Shown: piece after piece, positions 17,224 to 25,443 of the stretch
How the letters are laid out: every line of letters begins with the position of its first letter
Position numbering within the stretch: position 1 is the stretch's first letter
Made by a program: the position numbers and the translations under genes
Notes under the pieces: model-generated
The model's input: the letters and a program-made list of their open reading frames with translations, nothing else
What the model was told of the DNA's origin: nothing
Database searches by the model: none
Origin: Rhodococcus sp. B50
GTDB lineage: Bacteria > Actinomycetota > Actinomycetes > Mycobacteriales > Mycobacteriaceae
Assembly (NCBI RefSeq): GCF_013602415.1
Contig: NZ_WPAG02000002.1
Coordinates: 992,001-1,056,000 of the forward strand
DNA: 64,000 nt
Reading direction: 5' to 3'

Positions 17224-17498
17224 GGTGGTTCCTTCGGGTCGTGTGGGTCGGGATTCGGTGCCGGCGGAAGTGCGATCGGTGTGACTGCGCGAATGAGCAG
17301 TTTGGGCGCACACGAATTCGGACGTGTCCGCGAGTGCGCTTGTCGGGCACGACCTGCGGTAGCCCCCCTGATCACCGCGGCATGTCGTGCAGCACCGGAT
17401 TGATCTGACGACTATCGATAATTGCGGCAAGTCCGGATATTGCCGCCGTCCCCCAGGATTTCTCTGCGATCTGCGTTCTGGACGTGACGACAACCGAG
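17224..17498. other. Intergenic region carrying the MFS promoter
   Basis: About 275 bases between the MFS start and the terminator hairpin. No coding frame was recognised. A confident -35/-10 pair was not identified. Confidence 0.4.
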
Positions 17499-17533
17499 CC
17501 GACGGATGATCGACAGCGCCGATCATCCGTCGG
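17499..17533. terminator. 14-bp hairpin terminator after the Rieske gene
   Basis: CCGACGGATGATCG (17499-17512) and CGATCATCCGTCGG (17520-17533) pair perfectly around a 7-base loop. It is 12 bases beyond the Rieske stop at 17545 on the minus strand. No T-run, as is common in actinobacteria. Confidence 0.75.
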
Positions 17534-17544
17534 GCTCGGCAATC

Positions 17545-18735
17545 TCAGCCCCACCTGCGTGGGTCCTCGAGCGCCCGGGCCATCCATCGGTGAAAATGCT
17601 GATTGGCAATTTCGTTGCGTCCGAACAACAGTGGTCCGGCATCGGTATTCGATACGGCTTTCTGCAGGCCGTTGTTGACGACGAGATCTTCGTCCCGAAG
17701 CACGGCCATCAGAATTTTCCAATTCTTGTCCCACCGCGTCTTCTGCTCGTCGGTCACCGCAGGCTCCCGTGTAAGCAGACGCATCTGCATCCGGGTCCCG
17801 ACGGCCGTGCCGGGGGCAGGAACGAAGTTGAGTACCTCCAGATGATCCGGTTGCCGCAGCACCGACATGTTGGGCATCAAGAAGTGCGCCACGGTGATGT
17901 GCCGATCGATCACCGCGTCCCCCGGCGCAGCACCCCGAACAGAGTCGATGCTCTTGCGGGCCGTGATCATTCGCCCGTGCCTGCCCATAGGCTGCCAGAA
18001 CTGCGCATTGTTGTAGAAGTACGGGGCCACGGTGCCGGCATGGGTGGATGTGATGTGGTAGCCGTCCCAGAAGGCGTCGGCCAGTACCTTCCAGTTGATG
18101 TCCACGTCGAAGTTCTCGGCGATGTGACAGTGATATCTGTCCATCTCCATCGCGGCGAGGGACTCGTCGAATTCCCGGCCGAGCCACTCCGCGATATCGA
18201 TCTTGCGGTCCTGGGCGGCGGAGTCGATCACCCAGACGAAACCGTGCCGTTCCTCGACGGGTATCTCCAACAGACTCATGCAGGCGCGGTCGACCGTCCC
18301 GAACGTGGGCTCGTCCGCGATCGACCGCAGACTTCCGTCGCTGCCGTATGCCCACCCGTGGTAGCGGCACGAGAAGACGCGCTTCGTTCCTTTTTCCTCG
18401 GGAACGAGTTGGGCTCCGCGGTGCCGACAGGTGTTCACGAAGCCGCGAACTTCACCGTCCGATTGCCGGACGAGAACAACCTCGTTGTTCGGCAATCGAA
18501 CCGTCAGGAAGTCGTTCTTGCCCGGTAGCTCGGTGCTGTGCGCCGCGATGATCGGAACGTTGCCGAACAATTCGGTGCGCTCGCGGGCTGCGAGCTCCGG
18601 ATCGGTGTAGATGCGGGGGTCGACCTCGAGAATGTCCGGTGCCAGATCCGTTGTGCCGTTGTCGAGGTGATCGAACATCGCCCGGGCGAACTCCGTCTTC
18701 GTCGCCTCGTCGTAGGGCAGATCGGTGTAGACCAT
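17545..18735 (-). CDS. Rieske non-heme iron oxygenase, alpha subunit (1)
   Basis: 396 residues. Rieske centre CRHRGA (Cys103, His105) and CRYHGWAY (Cys123, His126). The mononuclear iron site lies in FWDGYHITSTHAGT, giving the Asp/His/His facial triad after the bridging Asp. ATG 18735 has AAGGAG upstream; a GTG three codons earlier is too close to that site. It is 45 bases after the aldehyde dehydrogenase and is the last gene before the terminator. It needs a reductase, which is not encoded in the window. It is a paralog of the Rieske protein at 39862-41049. Confidence 0.92.
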   Translation of the reverse strand: MVYTDLPYDEATKTEFARAMFDHLDNGTTDLAPDILEVDPRIYTDPELAARERTELFGNVPIIAAHSTELPGKNDFLTVRLPNNEVVLVRQSDGEVRGFVNTCRHRGAQLVPEEKGTKRVFSCRYHGWAYGSDGSLRSIADEPTFGTVDRACMSLLEIPVEERHGFVWVIDSAAQDRKIDIAEWLGREFDESLAAMEMDRYHCHIAENFDVDINWKVLADAFWDGYHITSTHAGTVAPYFYNNAQFWQPMGRHGRMITARKSIDSVRGAAPGDAVIDRHITVAHFLMPNMSVLRQPDHLEVLNFVPAPGTAVGTRMQMRLLTREPAVTDEQKTRWDKNWKILMAVLRDEDLVVNNGLQKAVSNTDAGPLLFGRNEIANQHFHRWMARALEDPRRWG

Positions 18736-18780
18736 CGTGCTCACTCCTTCGCGAGACCGCAGGGGCCCGCAAGAACGTTG

Positions 18781-20211
18781 CTAAAGCTGCAGACTCTTGA
18801 TTTCCACGAATTCCTCGAGGCCGAAGGCCCCGCCCTCGCGCCCGTGGCCGGACTGCTTGAATCCCCCGAATGGCGCAGCGCCATTGAACTTTCCGCCGTT
18901 GACCTCGATCTGGGTGGCACGCAACTTGCGCGCGACCGCCTTCGCGCGTTCGGGGTCGCCGGACCACACAGCACCGGCGATACCGAAGATCGTGCCGTTT
19001 GCGATCTCGACCGCCTGCTCGAGCGTGTCGTACGCAATGATCGACAGCACCGGACCGAAGATCTCCTCCTGCGCGATCGTGCTGATCGGGTCCACCTCGG
19101 AGAACACGGTCGGTTCGACGAAGAACCCGGTACCGGAAGGAGCGTCGACCGATCCGGTGACGAGGCGTGCACCCTCCTTGACGCCGGCACGAATGTAGTC
19201 GAGCACCCGCTCGCGCTGTGCTGCAGTCACCATGGGCCCGAGTTTTGTGTCGCTGTCGGTGGGATCCCCAGGGACGTATGCGCGGGCCGCCTGTTCCGCG
19301 AGCGCTTCTGCCTGCGCCAAGCGGGAACGCGGAACGAGCAGACGTGTCTGCGCATTGCAGGACTGTCCCCCGTTCATGTAGCAGGCGCGTACCGTGTGCG
19401 GAACCGCCTTCGCGAACTCCTCGTCGCTCAGGTCGTCGAGCAGGATCGCGGCGCTCTTGCCTCCCAGCTCGACCGATACCCGCTTGACCGTCCCGGCGGC
19501 CAACTCCAGCACACGCTTACCCACCGAGTTCGAGCCGGTGAAGCTGACCATGTCGATGTCCGGGTGAGTAGCGATGGCCTCGCCGACGATCGGGCCGTAG
19601 CCGTGTACCAAGTTGAAAACCCCGGCCGGGATACCGACTGCGTCGACTGCTTCGGCCAGCGCGTGCGCCGTGAACGGAGCGACCTCACTGGCTTTGACGA
19701 CCACCGTGCACCCGGTTACCAGCGCAGCTCCGATCTTGGCGGTGATCTGGTGTAGCGGGTAGTTCCAGGGCGTGATGCACCCGACGACTCCGACCGGCTC
19801 TCGCACAATCACAGAGTTGCGCAGTGGTTCTTCCCACGCGAAGTCCTTCGCTGCGGTCACCGCCTCCCGTAGATCGACGATGCCCAGTCCGACCTGGGCC
19901 CATCGAGCGACCCGGCGTGGAGTGCCCACCTCGGCAACGACGATGTCGGTGATCTCGTCCTGTCGGCGTTCCAGCTCGTCGGCCAGTCGCGACACGAACT
20001 CGGCCCGGACACTCGGGGCGGTCTGCGACCAGCCCTCCAGTGCCCGTCGTGCGGCAGCCACTGCCACATCGACATCGGCGGCAGCGCCGGCGGGGACGTC
20101 CCCGATGCGCTCTTCGGTGGTCGGGTTGACGACGTCGATACGTTCCGTGCCTGCGGACGTGGTCCACGTGCCGTCCACATACAAATCCTGCTTCACGATT
20201 GCTTGCTCCAT
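18781..20211 (-). CDS. Aldehyde dehydrogenase (NAD(P)-dependent)
   Basis: 476 residues, normal for the family. ITPWNYPLHQ and KASEVAPFTAHALA form the cofactor pocket, FTGSNSVGKRV the glycine loop, VELGGKSA contains the general-base Glu and NGGQSCNAQTR the nucleophilic Cys. The C-terminus PFGGFKQSGHGREGG is typical. The start ATG 20211 lacks a good ribosome site and may rely on transcription from the TetR gene 76 bases upstream. It would oxidise an aldehyde intermediate to an acid for CoA activation (inference). Confidence 0.9.
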   Translation of the reverse strand: MEQAIVKQDLYVDGTWTTSAGTERIDVVNPTTEERIGDVPAGAAADVDVAVAAARRALEGWSQTAPSVRAEFVSRLADELERRQDEITDIVVAEVGTPRRVARWAQVGLGIVDLREAVTAAKDFAWEEPLRNSVIVREPVGVVGCITPWNYPLHQITAKIGAALVTGCTVVVKASEVAPFTAHALAEAVDAVGIPAGVFNLVHGYGPIVGEAIATHPDIDMVSFTGSNSVGKRVLELAAGTVKRVSVELGGKSAAILLDDLSDEEFAKAVPHTVRACYMNGGQSCNAQTRLLVPRSRLAQAEALAEQAARAYVPGDPTDSDTKLGPMVTAAQRERVLDYIRAGVKEGARLVTGSVDAPSGTGFFVEPTVFSEVDPISTIAQEEIFGPVLSIIAYDTLEQAVEIANGTIFGIAGAVWSGDPERAKAVARKLRATQIEVNGGKFNGAAPFGGFKQSGHGREGGAFGLEEFVEIKSLQL

Positions 20212-20287
20212 ATCATCGGATGGGGGGATCACCGGTGCATCGAGTTGCTCGAGCACCGTCAAGAGTTGGGATGCAACGACCGGAGTC

Positions 20288-20950
20288 TCATGGTCCGACC
20301 GGATCGAGTCGACTGTCGTTGCTGACCGGTGCGGGAGCCGACCCCATGACCCCGCCGAGGAATCCGCGGATCGTGACCACGAAAAGGTCACGCGAGGACC
20401 ATTGGTTGGCTTCGAGCGCCCGGGCGAGCGTCGGGTGTCTGTGTTCGTCGACGTTCGGGAAGACCTCCGTGCTGTCGACAGGTCCGCGCCTGAGATCACT
20501 CAGAGTGGTTGCAAGGGCGAGCTTCTCGAGTCCGTCGAGTATGACCACATGAAGATGTGGCGGCACGCCCCCGTCCTCGAGGATTCGGGCACACATTTCG
20601 TACGTTCTCGTCAAGATGTCCCGTGGAAGAAACTGGACCAGCACCAGAGCGGCGTTGGGATGGCGCAGGATCGCGTCGCGGTAGTTGAGGCTGAGTTCGA
20701 CGAACCACTCCACCCAGTCCGTACCCGGCGCATACTCGGGAACCGTCGCCCCGGTCATGAGCTCCTTCGCCACCTCGGTCATGAGTTCCCGGCGATCGGC
20801 GAAATGGTGATACAGCGAGGAAGTCTGGACGTTCAACTGTTTGGCCACTCGGGGCATGCTGAACGCATCCATGCCTTCGGTATCGATGATCTCGATGGAT
20901 GCCGCGACCGTCGAACTGCGGCTGAGCAAAGGCTTTGCAGGTCTTCCCAT
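20288..20950 (-). CDS. TetR-family regulator (paralog of 7463-8134)
   Basis: 220 residues. Helix-turn-helix VAASIEIIDTEGMDAFSMPR through SSLYHHFADRRELM, then a TetR_C-like ligand domain. The start ATG overlaps the flavin reductase stop (TGATG), so it is translationally coupled to the catabolic genes. It is probably the operon's own regulator, and the palindrome over the -10 at 27305-27329 is a candidate site (inference). Confidence 0.88.
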   Translation of the reverse strand: MGRPAKPLLSRSSTVAASIEIIDTEGMDAFSMPRVAKQLNVQTSSLYHHFADRRELMTEVAKELMTGATVPEYAPGTDWVEWFVELSLNYRDAILRHPNAALVLVQFLPRDILTRTYEMCARILEDGGVPPHLHVVILDGLEKLALATTLSDLRRGPVDSTEVFPNVDEHRHPTLARALEANQWSSRDLFVVTIRGFLGGVMGSAPAPVSNDSRLDPVGP

Positions 20951-21501
20951 CACTTCCTACCTTCGACCGATTCGAGACCCAACTCCACAACCCCGCTGTA
21001 CCGGCCCCGATGAAAAACCAAAGGGTCCGTCCTGGGACCGGACCCGAAGTCGAGCAGGTCGGCAACAGCGATGAAGTGATCGCCACCGTCGTGTTCTGCA
21101 GCAAGCGCTACCTCGAACCAGGCCGCGACACCTTCGAGGATCGGCGCACCGCGCTCGGCCGGTCGCCACCGTACGCCCTCGAACTTCGGCCCCCCTGATG
21201 TGGCAAAGCCGTCACTGAGGGCGCGTTGACGCGACGAGAGCACGTTGACACAGAACGTCTCGGCGGTACGAATCATCGGCCAACTCGTCGAATGTCGGCT
21301 CGGGCACAGCAGGATCTGGGGTGGATCCAGGGAGAGCGCCGAAAACGACTGGCATGTGAAACCGACAGGCTCATCGTCCACGACCGCAGCGACCACTGTC
21401 ACACCGGAACAGAAATGTCCCAGGACGTCGCGCAGGTCCCGGCTGTCCATGACTCGGCCGGTGGGGGCCTCCGAACGTGTCGACACGTCTCGTCCTCTCA
21501 T
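20950..21501 (-). CDS. Flavin reductase (HpaC-like)
   Basis: 183 residues. DLRDVLGHFCSGVTVVAAV, VGFTCQSFSALSLDPPQILL and the late GDHFIAVADLLDF block are the FMN-binding split beta-barrel pattern of NAD(P)H:flavin reductases. Such proteins supply reduced FMN to two-component monooxygenases; the LLM proteins at 25444-26667 and perhaps 21844-22344 are candidate partners. ATG 21501 overlaps the preceding stop (ATGA); a GTG at 21486 with a better ribosome site is an alternative. Confidence 0.87.
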   Translation of the reverse strand: MRGRDVSTRSEAPTGRVMDSRDLRDVLGHFCSGVTVVAAVVDDEPVGFTCQSFSALSLDPPQILLCPSRHSTSWPMIRTAETFCVNVLSSRQRALSDGFATSGGPKFEGVRWRPAERGAPILEGVAAWFEVALAAEHDGGDHFIAVADLLDFGSGPRTDPLVFHRGRYSGVVELGLESVEGRK

Positions 21502-21812
21502 CCACTCGGTGCGATGTGCACCCTGATCTCTCCGGCGGCGCTGAGCCATCCGCGACTCCGCGCGTATGCGACCATCGAATCGAAACCTGCCGACCACGAC
21601 TCGTCGAAGGCGTGGTCCCCCGCCAGAGCGCGAAGCGTGCTCGGCTCGATCAGCACGTGCTGTGTGCCGGATGGCCTACCGAGGCCGGCAAGCGTGTGGG
21701 CCGAGAGCTCGTCCCTGGGATCGGCCGATTCGATCCGCAGAGAGGCGAACTCTCCCGCGTCCTCGAGCCGGATCTGCAGCTCGCCGAATCTTCGGTCGAC
21801 AACGATGCGCAC
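21498..21812 (-). CDS. Conserved-looking hypothetical protein
   Basis: 104 residues from GTG 21812 (GGAGA upstream). It has an ordered N-terminal beta-rich half (RFGELQIRLEDAGEFASLRI) and a C-terminal ESWSAGFDSMVAYARSRGWL helix. No family is recognised. It is locked between the LLM-like and flavin reductase genes by short gaps and an ATGA overlap, so it probably acts with them. Confidence 0.6.
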   Translation of the reverse strand: MRIVVDRRFGELQIRLEDAGEFASLRIESADPRDELSAHTLAGLGRPSGTQHVLIEPSTLRALAGDHAFDESWSAGFDSMVAYARSRGWLSAAGEIRVHIAPSG

Positions 21813-21843
21813 AAACTTCTCCGCTCTGAAGGGTGGGTAGGAC

Positions 21844-22344
21844 TCACCCGGCACGGCGCCGGATCGGTACGTCCGATCTCGCACTGTGTGTGGCGAGGAT
21901 GGTTCGTACCTCATCTCCGAGGAGCTGCACACACGTATCGCGCGCATCCCCCTCTGCAACGGCGGGGACCACTGTGACGCCATCGGCTACACCTGCCGCG
22001 TAGATGTCGAGGATCAGACCTGCCAGTCCACGTGGCGTCCCGATGTAGAGGACGGTGTCGCCTGTAGTCGTGTCGATCGCTGCCGGCTGCCACCTGGCTT
22101 CGGTGCGGGCGGTGTGTGCTTCGGGAGCGATGTGGGCGATGACGTCGAGTAGCACGGCGACCCGATCATCGCTGTCGTCGAACTGTGCACGAATGCGTGC
22201 GCTTTGCTTCTGCGCCTGGCGAAGGTCCGGTGCGGTGATTCGGACCATGTGTACGGTATGCGAGCGCGGTATCAGAAGGGTGCTGTCGACCGGTGCGGCC
22301 GGGGTCGACAGGTCCATGGCGACAGTGACGCCTTTCCCGTTCAC
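21844..22344 (-). CDS. LLM-like (luciferase-type) partial-domain protein
   Basis: 166 residues. The C-terminal half, YIGTPRGLAGLILDIYAAGV then ADGVTVVPA, matches the end of bacterial-luciferase-like monooxygenases (GTPEQVAD.I..W..AGAADGF pattern). The preceding part resembles the variable region before it. The N-terminal half of the barrel is absent, so it is either a stand-alone accessory domain or a fixed truncation. GTG 22344 overlaps the lipocalin-like stop (GTGA), showing tight coupling. Confidence 0.5.
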   Translation of the reverse strand: MNGKGVTVAMDLSTPAAPVDSTLLIPRSHTVHMVRITAPDLRQAQKQSARIRAQFDDSDDRVAVLLDVIAHIAPEAHTARTEARWQPAAIDTTTGDTVLYIGTPRGLAGLILDIYAAGVADGVTVVPAVAEGDARDTCVQLLGDEVRTILATHSARSDVPIRRRAG

Positions 22345-22835
22345 GATACGGGCCGTCTCTTGCGTGGGGTGCTCCGGCGCCAGACCAGGGCCGGGGACAA
22401 GGTGGTGGTGCGGAACACGAGCGGATCGGACGAGAGGATCAGCCGGTCACCGTCGAATCGGACGTGTCGTTTCTGGTTCTCTCCGAGCCAGTTCGGGTAC
22501 AGCGAGACCGCCATCTCGTGCCAGACGGCGGAGTTGTCTTCGTCGACGTGGTAGGGCCCGGAGTAGGCGAGGTATCCCCCGGCGGCCTCGGCTCGTTCGT
22601 TCGTCTCACCGCTGTGCACGTTGCGCGAGCGGTACGCAGCTCGGCCGGGGCGCATGATTTGTGCCGACATGTACCCGTCTGCCGAGTAGATGATCAACCC
22701 GCGGGCCTCGGGGCCCAGGGGGTAGTCGACGTTGCCGTTGTCGGAGGTTGTCGAATACTCGACGAGTTCCCAGGTCCCGACGATACGGTCGGCGATGGAA
22801 GCATCGTCGATATCGGTGTCGGTGTCGGTGTTCAT
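22341..22835 (-). CDS. Lipocalin-like domain protein
   Basis: 164 residues. After an Asp/Thr-rich start comes IVGTWELVEYSTTSDNG, then GLIIYSADGYMSAQIMRPGR and AYSGPYHVDED, the pattern of the lipocalin-like family PF13924. It probably folds as a small beta-barrel. The role in catabolic operons is unknown; cyclase or binding functions have been suggested for relatives. AAGGGA lies 8 bases before ATG 22835. Confidence 0.75.
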   Translation of the reverse strand: MNTDTDTDIDDASIADRIVGTWELVEYSTTSDNGNVDYPLGPEARGLIIYSADGYMSAQIMRPGRAAYRSRNVHSGETNERAEAAGGYLAYSGPYHVDEDNSAVWHEMAVSLYPNWLGENQKRHVRFDGDRLILSSDPLVFRTTTLSPALVWRRSTPRKRRPVS

Positions 22836-22854
22836 ATCCGGCGTCCCTTTCAGT

Positions 22855-24030
22855 TCACAACACGCCGCGCGTGCAGAGGAGGACCGAGCTCGAGATAGCG
22901 GCCATGGGTCCGCCGATGAAGAGCGAGACCTGCGCATCAGGAACCTGATTGGTCGAGGTTCCCCGCACCTGGCGCACAGCTTCGACGGCCAGCCCCATCC
23001 CGTTGACGAACGAGTCGGCAAGGTTTCCTCCGCTGGTGTTGACCGGGAGCAGTCCATGCGGGGCGGTGAGGTTTTCGACCGTCATGACCTTGCCGGCGTC
23101 GGCCCCGGGTGGGCACAGACCGTGATCGATGAGTGCGGCCACTCCCGAGCCACTGAAGTTCTCGTACACCTGGACGACGTCGACCTGATCGGGACCCAGG
23201 TCGGCAGCGGCCCACAACGCGTCGGCGACGCCGGCGGCACCGGAGAATCCGGCCGAGGTGTAGTCGAGGTCGTTCTCGACGTCGACGGCGTATCCGCCCA
23301 CTGCGCCTTGACTGCCCGCCAGCACGTATGCCGGATCCGGACGCAGTGTCTCGGCGCGGTCGGCGGCGACCAGAATCAGTGCCACAGCTCCGTCGTTCTC
23401 ACGTGAGCAGTCGTACAGCCGGTACGGCTCGACGATCTTGCGTGAAGCCTGATAGCTCTGCTCGTCGAGCGGGCGACCGGACGCTGCAGCGTCCGGATTC
23501 TGCTGTGCGTGGAAGTAGTCGGCAAGAACGAGTGATCTCATCGCGGATTCCGGAACGCCGTCGTGCTCGAGCATCCGTTGGGTCCGTAGCGCACACGCCT
23601 GGGCCGGAGATCCGACCCCGTGCGGAAGCATGTGGCCGTCGAAGTGATGCTTGGCGTAGCCGAGTCGACCGGAATCCTGCTGTGCCATGGCGCGATAGAC
23701 GACCACGCATTGCGCTTGTCCCGATGCGATCGCGACTGCTGCGTTGGTGATCGCCGCGGCGGCGCCGCCTCCCCCACCACCCCAGATCATGGTGGACCAC
23801 CGGATCCGGTGGGACATGAGGGAGGCGCCGACGACGGTTCCGTCGTTGTCGCCGCCGCCGTAGGAGACGAACCCGTCGATTTCTCGCGGTGACACTCCGG
23901 CGTCGGCAGCAGCGTCCACGATCGCCCGCAAGGTCATCTTCAGTTCGCTGTCCGGTGATTCACCGCGCTTGTAGTGGAATTCGCTCACGCCGACGACGGC
24001 GGCCCTGCCACGGAGAAAGGCGTCGGTCAT
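22855..24030 (-). CDS. Thiolase-fold protein, lipid-transfer/aldolase (Ltp2-like) type
   Basis: 391 residues of the non-classical thiolase group. It has AAVVGVSEFHYKRGESPDSE at the start, a glycine tract (WGGGGGGAAAA) and NTSGGNLADSFVNGMG near the end, where classical thiolases have NPSGGAIALGHP. The nucleophilic Cys and the His of true thiolases are not evident. In steroid catabolism, proteins of this kind (Ltp2) act as retro-aldolases only with a DUF35 partner. Here the DUF35 gene precedes it with an ATGA overlap, so the same kind of complex is likely. Confidence 0.82.
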   Translation of the reverse strand: MTDAFLRGRAAVVGVSEFHYKRGESPDSELKMTLRAIVDAAADAGVSPREIDGFVSYGGGDNDGTVVGASLMSHRIRWSTMIWGGGGGGAAAAITNAAVAIASGQAQCVVVYRAMAQQDSGRLGYAKHHFDGHMLPHGVGSPAQACALRTQRMLEHDGVPESAMRSLVLADYFHAQQNPDAAASGRPLDEQSYQASRKIVEPYRLYDCSRENDGAVALILVAADRAETLRPDPAYVLAGSQGAVGGYAVDVENDLDYTSAGFSGAAGVADALWAAADLGPDQVDVVQVYENFSGSGVAALIDHGLCPPGADAGKVMTVENLTAPHGLLPVNTSGGNLADSFVNGMGLAVEAVRQVRGTSTNQVPDAQVSLFIGGPMAAISSSVLLCTRGVL

Positions 24031-24509
24031 TGCTGTTCTCCCGGCTCGGTCTCGGTCGGCATAGTCGTGCGCCGCCAGCGGAGCACCGGCCACGGCGCAT
24101 CGGTGGGCTGTTGGATGATTCCGGTGACGGCGTCACCGATGGTGATGTCGGTGTCACCGTCTTCGGCCAGCAGACCGAGGACCCGTCGGCTCCCGGCATG
24201 GGGGAGTTCGACGAGAACCGTGACATACGGCAAGTCGTCGACGAGGTCCGGAACGAAGGGGTGCCAGGTCCGGGACCAGGAGTACACCCGTCCCACCGGT
24301 TCGACGGCGACCCACGCCGGGTCGAACGTCCGGCACTGCCCACACATCCAGCGCGGGCCCCAGATCCACAATCCACATCCGCCGCATCTCTGCAGCCGCA
24401 GCTCACCCGCTCGTAGACCTTCCCAGTACGGCAGGTCCAGGCCGTCCGCGTACGGACCGGCCAGGGAGGTGGCCGGGAACTCGCGTGTGACCCCGATACC
24501 CGGTGTCAT
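24027..24509 (-). CDS. Zn-ribbon/OB-fold (DUF35) partner protein
   Basis: 160 residues. A rubredoxin-like zinc ribbon with Cys42, Cys45, Cys56 and Cys59 (CGGCGLWIWGPRWMCGQC) is followed by an OB-fold (GRVYSWSRTWHPF ... PYVTVLVEL). This is the DUF35 architecture of subunits that bind CoA esters and activate thiolase-fold partners. The stop overlaps the thiolase-fold start by four bases. Confidence 0.87.
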   Translation of the reverse strand: MTPGIGVTREFPATSLAGPYADGLDLPYWEGLRAGELRLQRCGGCGLWIWGPRWMCGQCRTFDPAWVAVEPVGRVYSWSRTWHPFVPDLVDDLPYVTVLVELPHAGSRRVLGLLAEDGDTDITIGDAVTGIIQQPTDAPWPVLRWRRTTMPTETEPGEQQ

Positions 24510-24584
24510 CGGATTGCTCCACTGTCATGGCTCGGCATATCGCTCCTTCGCCTCGCAGGCTGGTCCCGTGGTGGATGCGGTCGG

Positions 24585-25397
24585 TCAGTGCTTGGTCAGG
24601 TAACCCGCGTCGATCGGCAGGTCGATGCCGGTCACGTATTTTGCGCCGTCGGAGACGAGCCAGAGCACGGCATCGGAGATGTCCTGGGGTTCGAGCATCA
24701 TCACGTCCAGCAGATTGGTGCGGTCGTTGTGCTTCCACTTGCGCACCACGTGTGGCAGGACCTTCGACAGTCCCGTTGCCATCGGTGAATTGACACCGGT
24801 CGGGTTGACCGTGTTCACCCGGATGTTGTAGTCGGCGAGTTCGAAGGCAAGCGTGTCCTTGAGACCCTGAAGTCCGTGCTTGGCCGCACCGTAATGCCCC
24901 CACGACGGGGACGCGCCGAGCCCGTCGACGGAGGAGGTGATGACTATCGAGCCGCCCCGCCCACCCTCGATCATCACGGGGACGACAGCCTTGCATGCCT
25001 TCCACGCGCCGGTGAGGTTGACGTCGAGCATTGTCTGCCACGCGTCGTCCTCGATCTCGATGGTGGACTCGGCGTGGTCGTGGATGCCGGCATTGGCCAG
25101 CAGAATGTCGATCCGGCCGAATTGGGATACCGCCAGCTCCGCGACGGCTTTCATGTCCACGCTGCTACGGACATCGGCCTGCATGCCGGCGATCTCGCCA
25201 CCGGCGTCCTTGACCAGCTGGATGGTCTCCTCGAGGTCCTCCGGTGTTGCGAGCGCGTACTGCACTTCCTTGATCGGTGCGGCGACGTCGCAGATCACGA
25301 TCTTGGCGCCGGCAGCGGCAAGGGTGAGTGCGTGCGAGCGCCCCTGCCCGCGAGCTCCACCGGTGATGACTGCGACTTTTCCGTCGAGAGACGACAT
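24585..25397 (-). CDS. Mycofactocin-coupled SDR (carveol dehydrogenase-like)
   Basis: 270 residues. AVITGGARGQGRSHALTLA is the diagnostic start of mycofactocin-coupled SDRs. It is followed by an extra loop (YALATPEDLEETIQLVKDAG) between the second strand and helix, then LLANAGIH, TSSVDGL and YGAAKHG. Family members keep tightly bound NAD and pass electrons to mycofactocin. No mycofactocin biosynthesis genes are in the window, so they would have to be elsewhere. Confidence 0.87.
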   Translation of the reverse strand: MSSLDGKVAVITGGARGQGRSHALTLAAAGAKIVICDVAAPIKEVQYALATPEDLEETIQLVKDAGGEIAGMQADVRSSVDMKAVAELAVSQFGRIDILLANAGIHDHAESTIEIEDDAWQTMLDVNLTGAWKACKAVVPVMIEGGRGGSIVITSSVDGLGASPSWGHYGAAKHGLQGLKDTLAFELADYNIRVNTVNPTGVNSPMATGLSKVLPHVVRKWKHNDRTNLLDVMMLEPQDISDAVLWLVSDGAKYVTGIDLPIDAGYLTKH

Positions 25398-25443
25398 CGA
25401 TACTCCTGAGTTCTGGAAGTCGGGAAGAGTGTTCTTTGCGTGG

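Noticed and set aside
15916..17403. 495-codon plus-strand ORF opposite the AAHS transporter
   Set aside because: Composition is dominated by Gln, Glu, Gly and Arg, typical of antisense to membrane helices. The minus-strand transporter has clear motifs.
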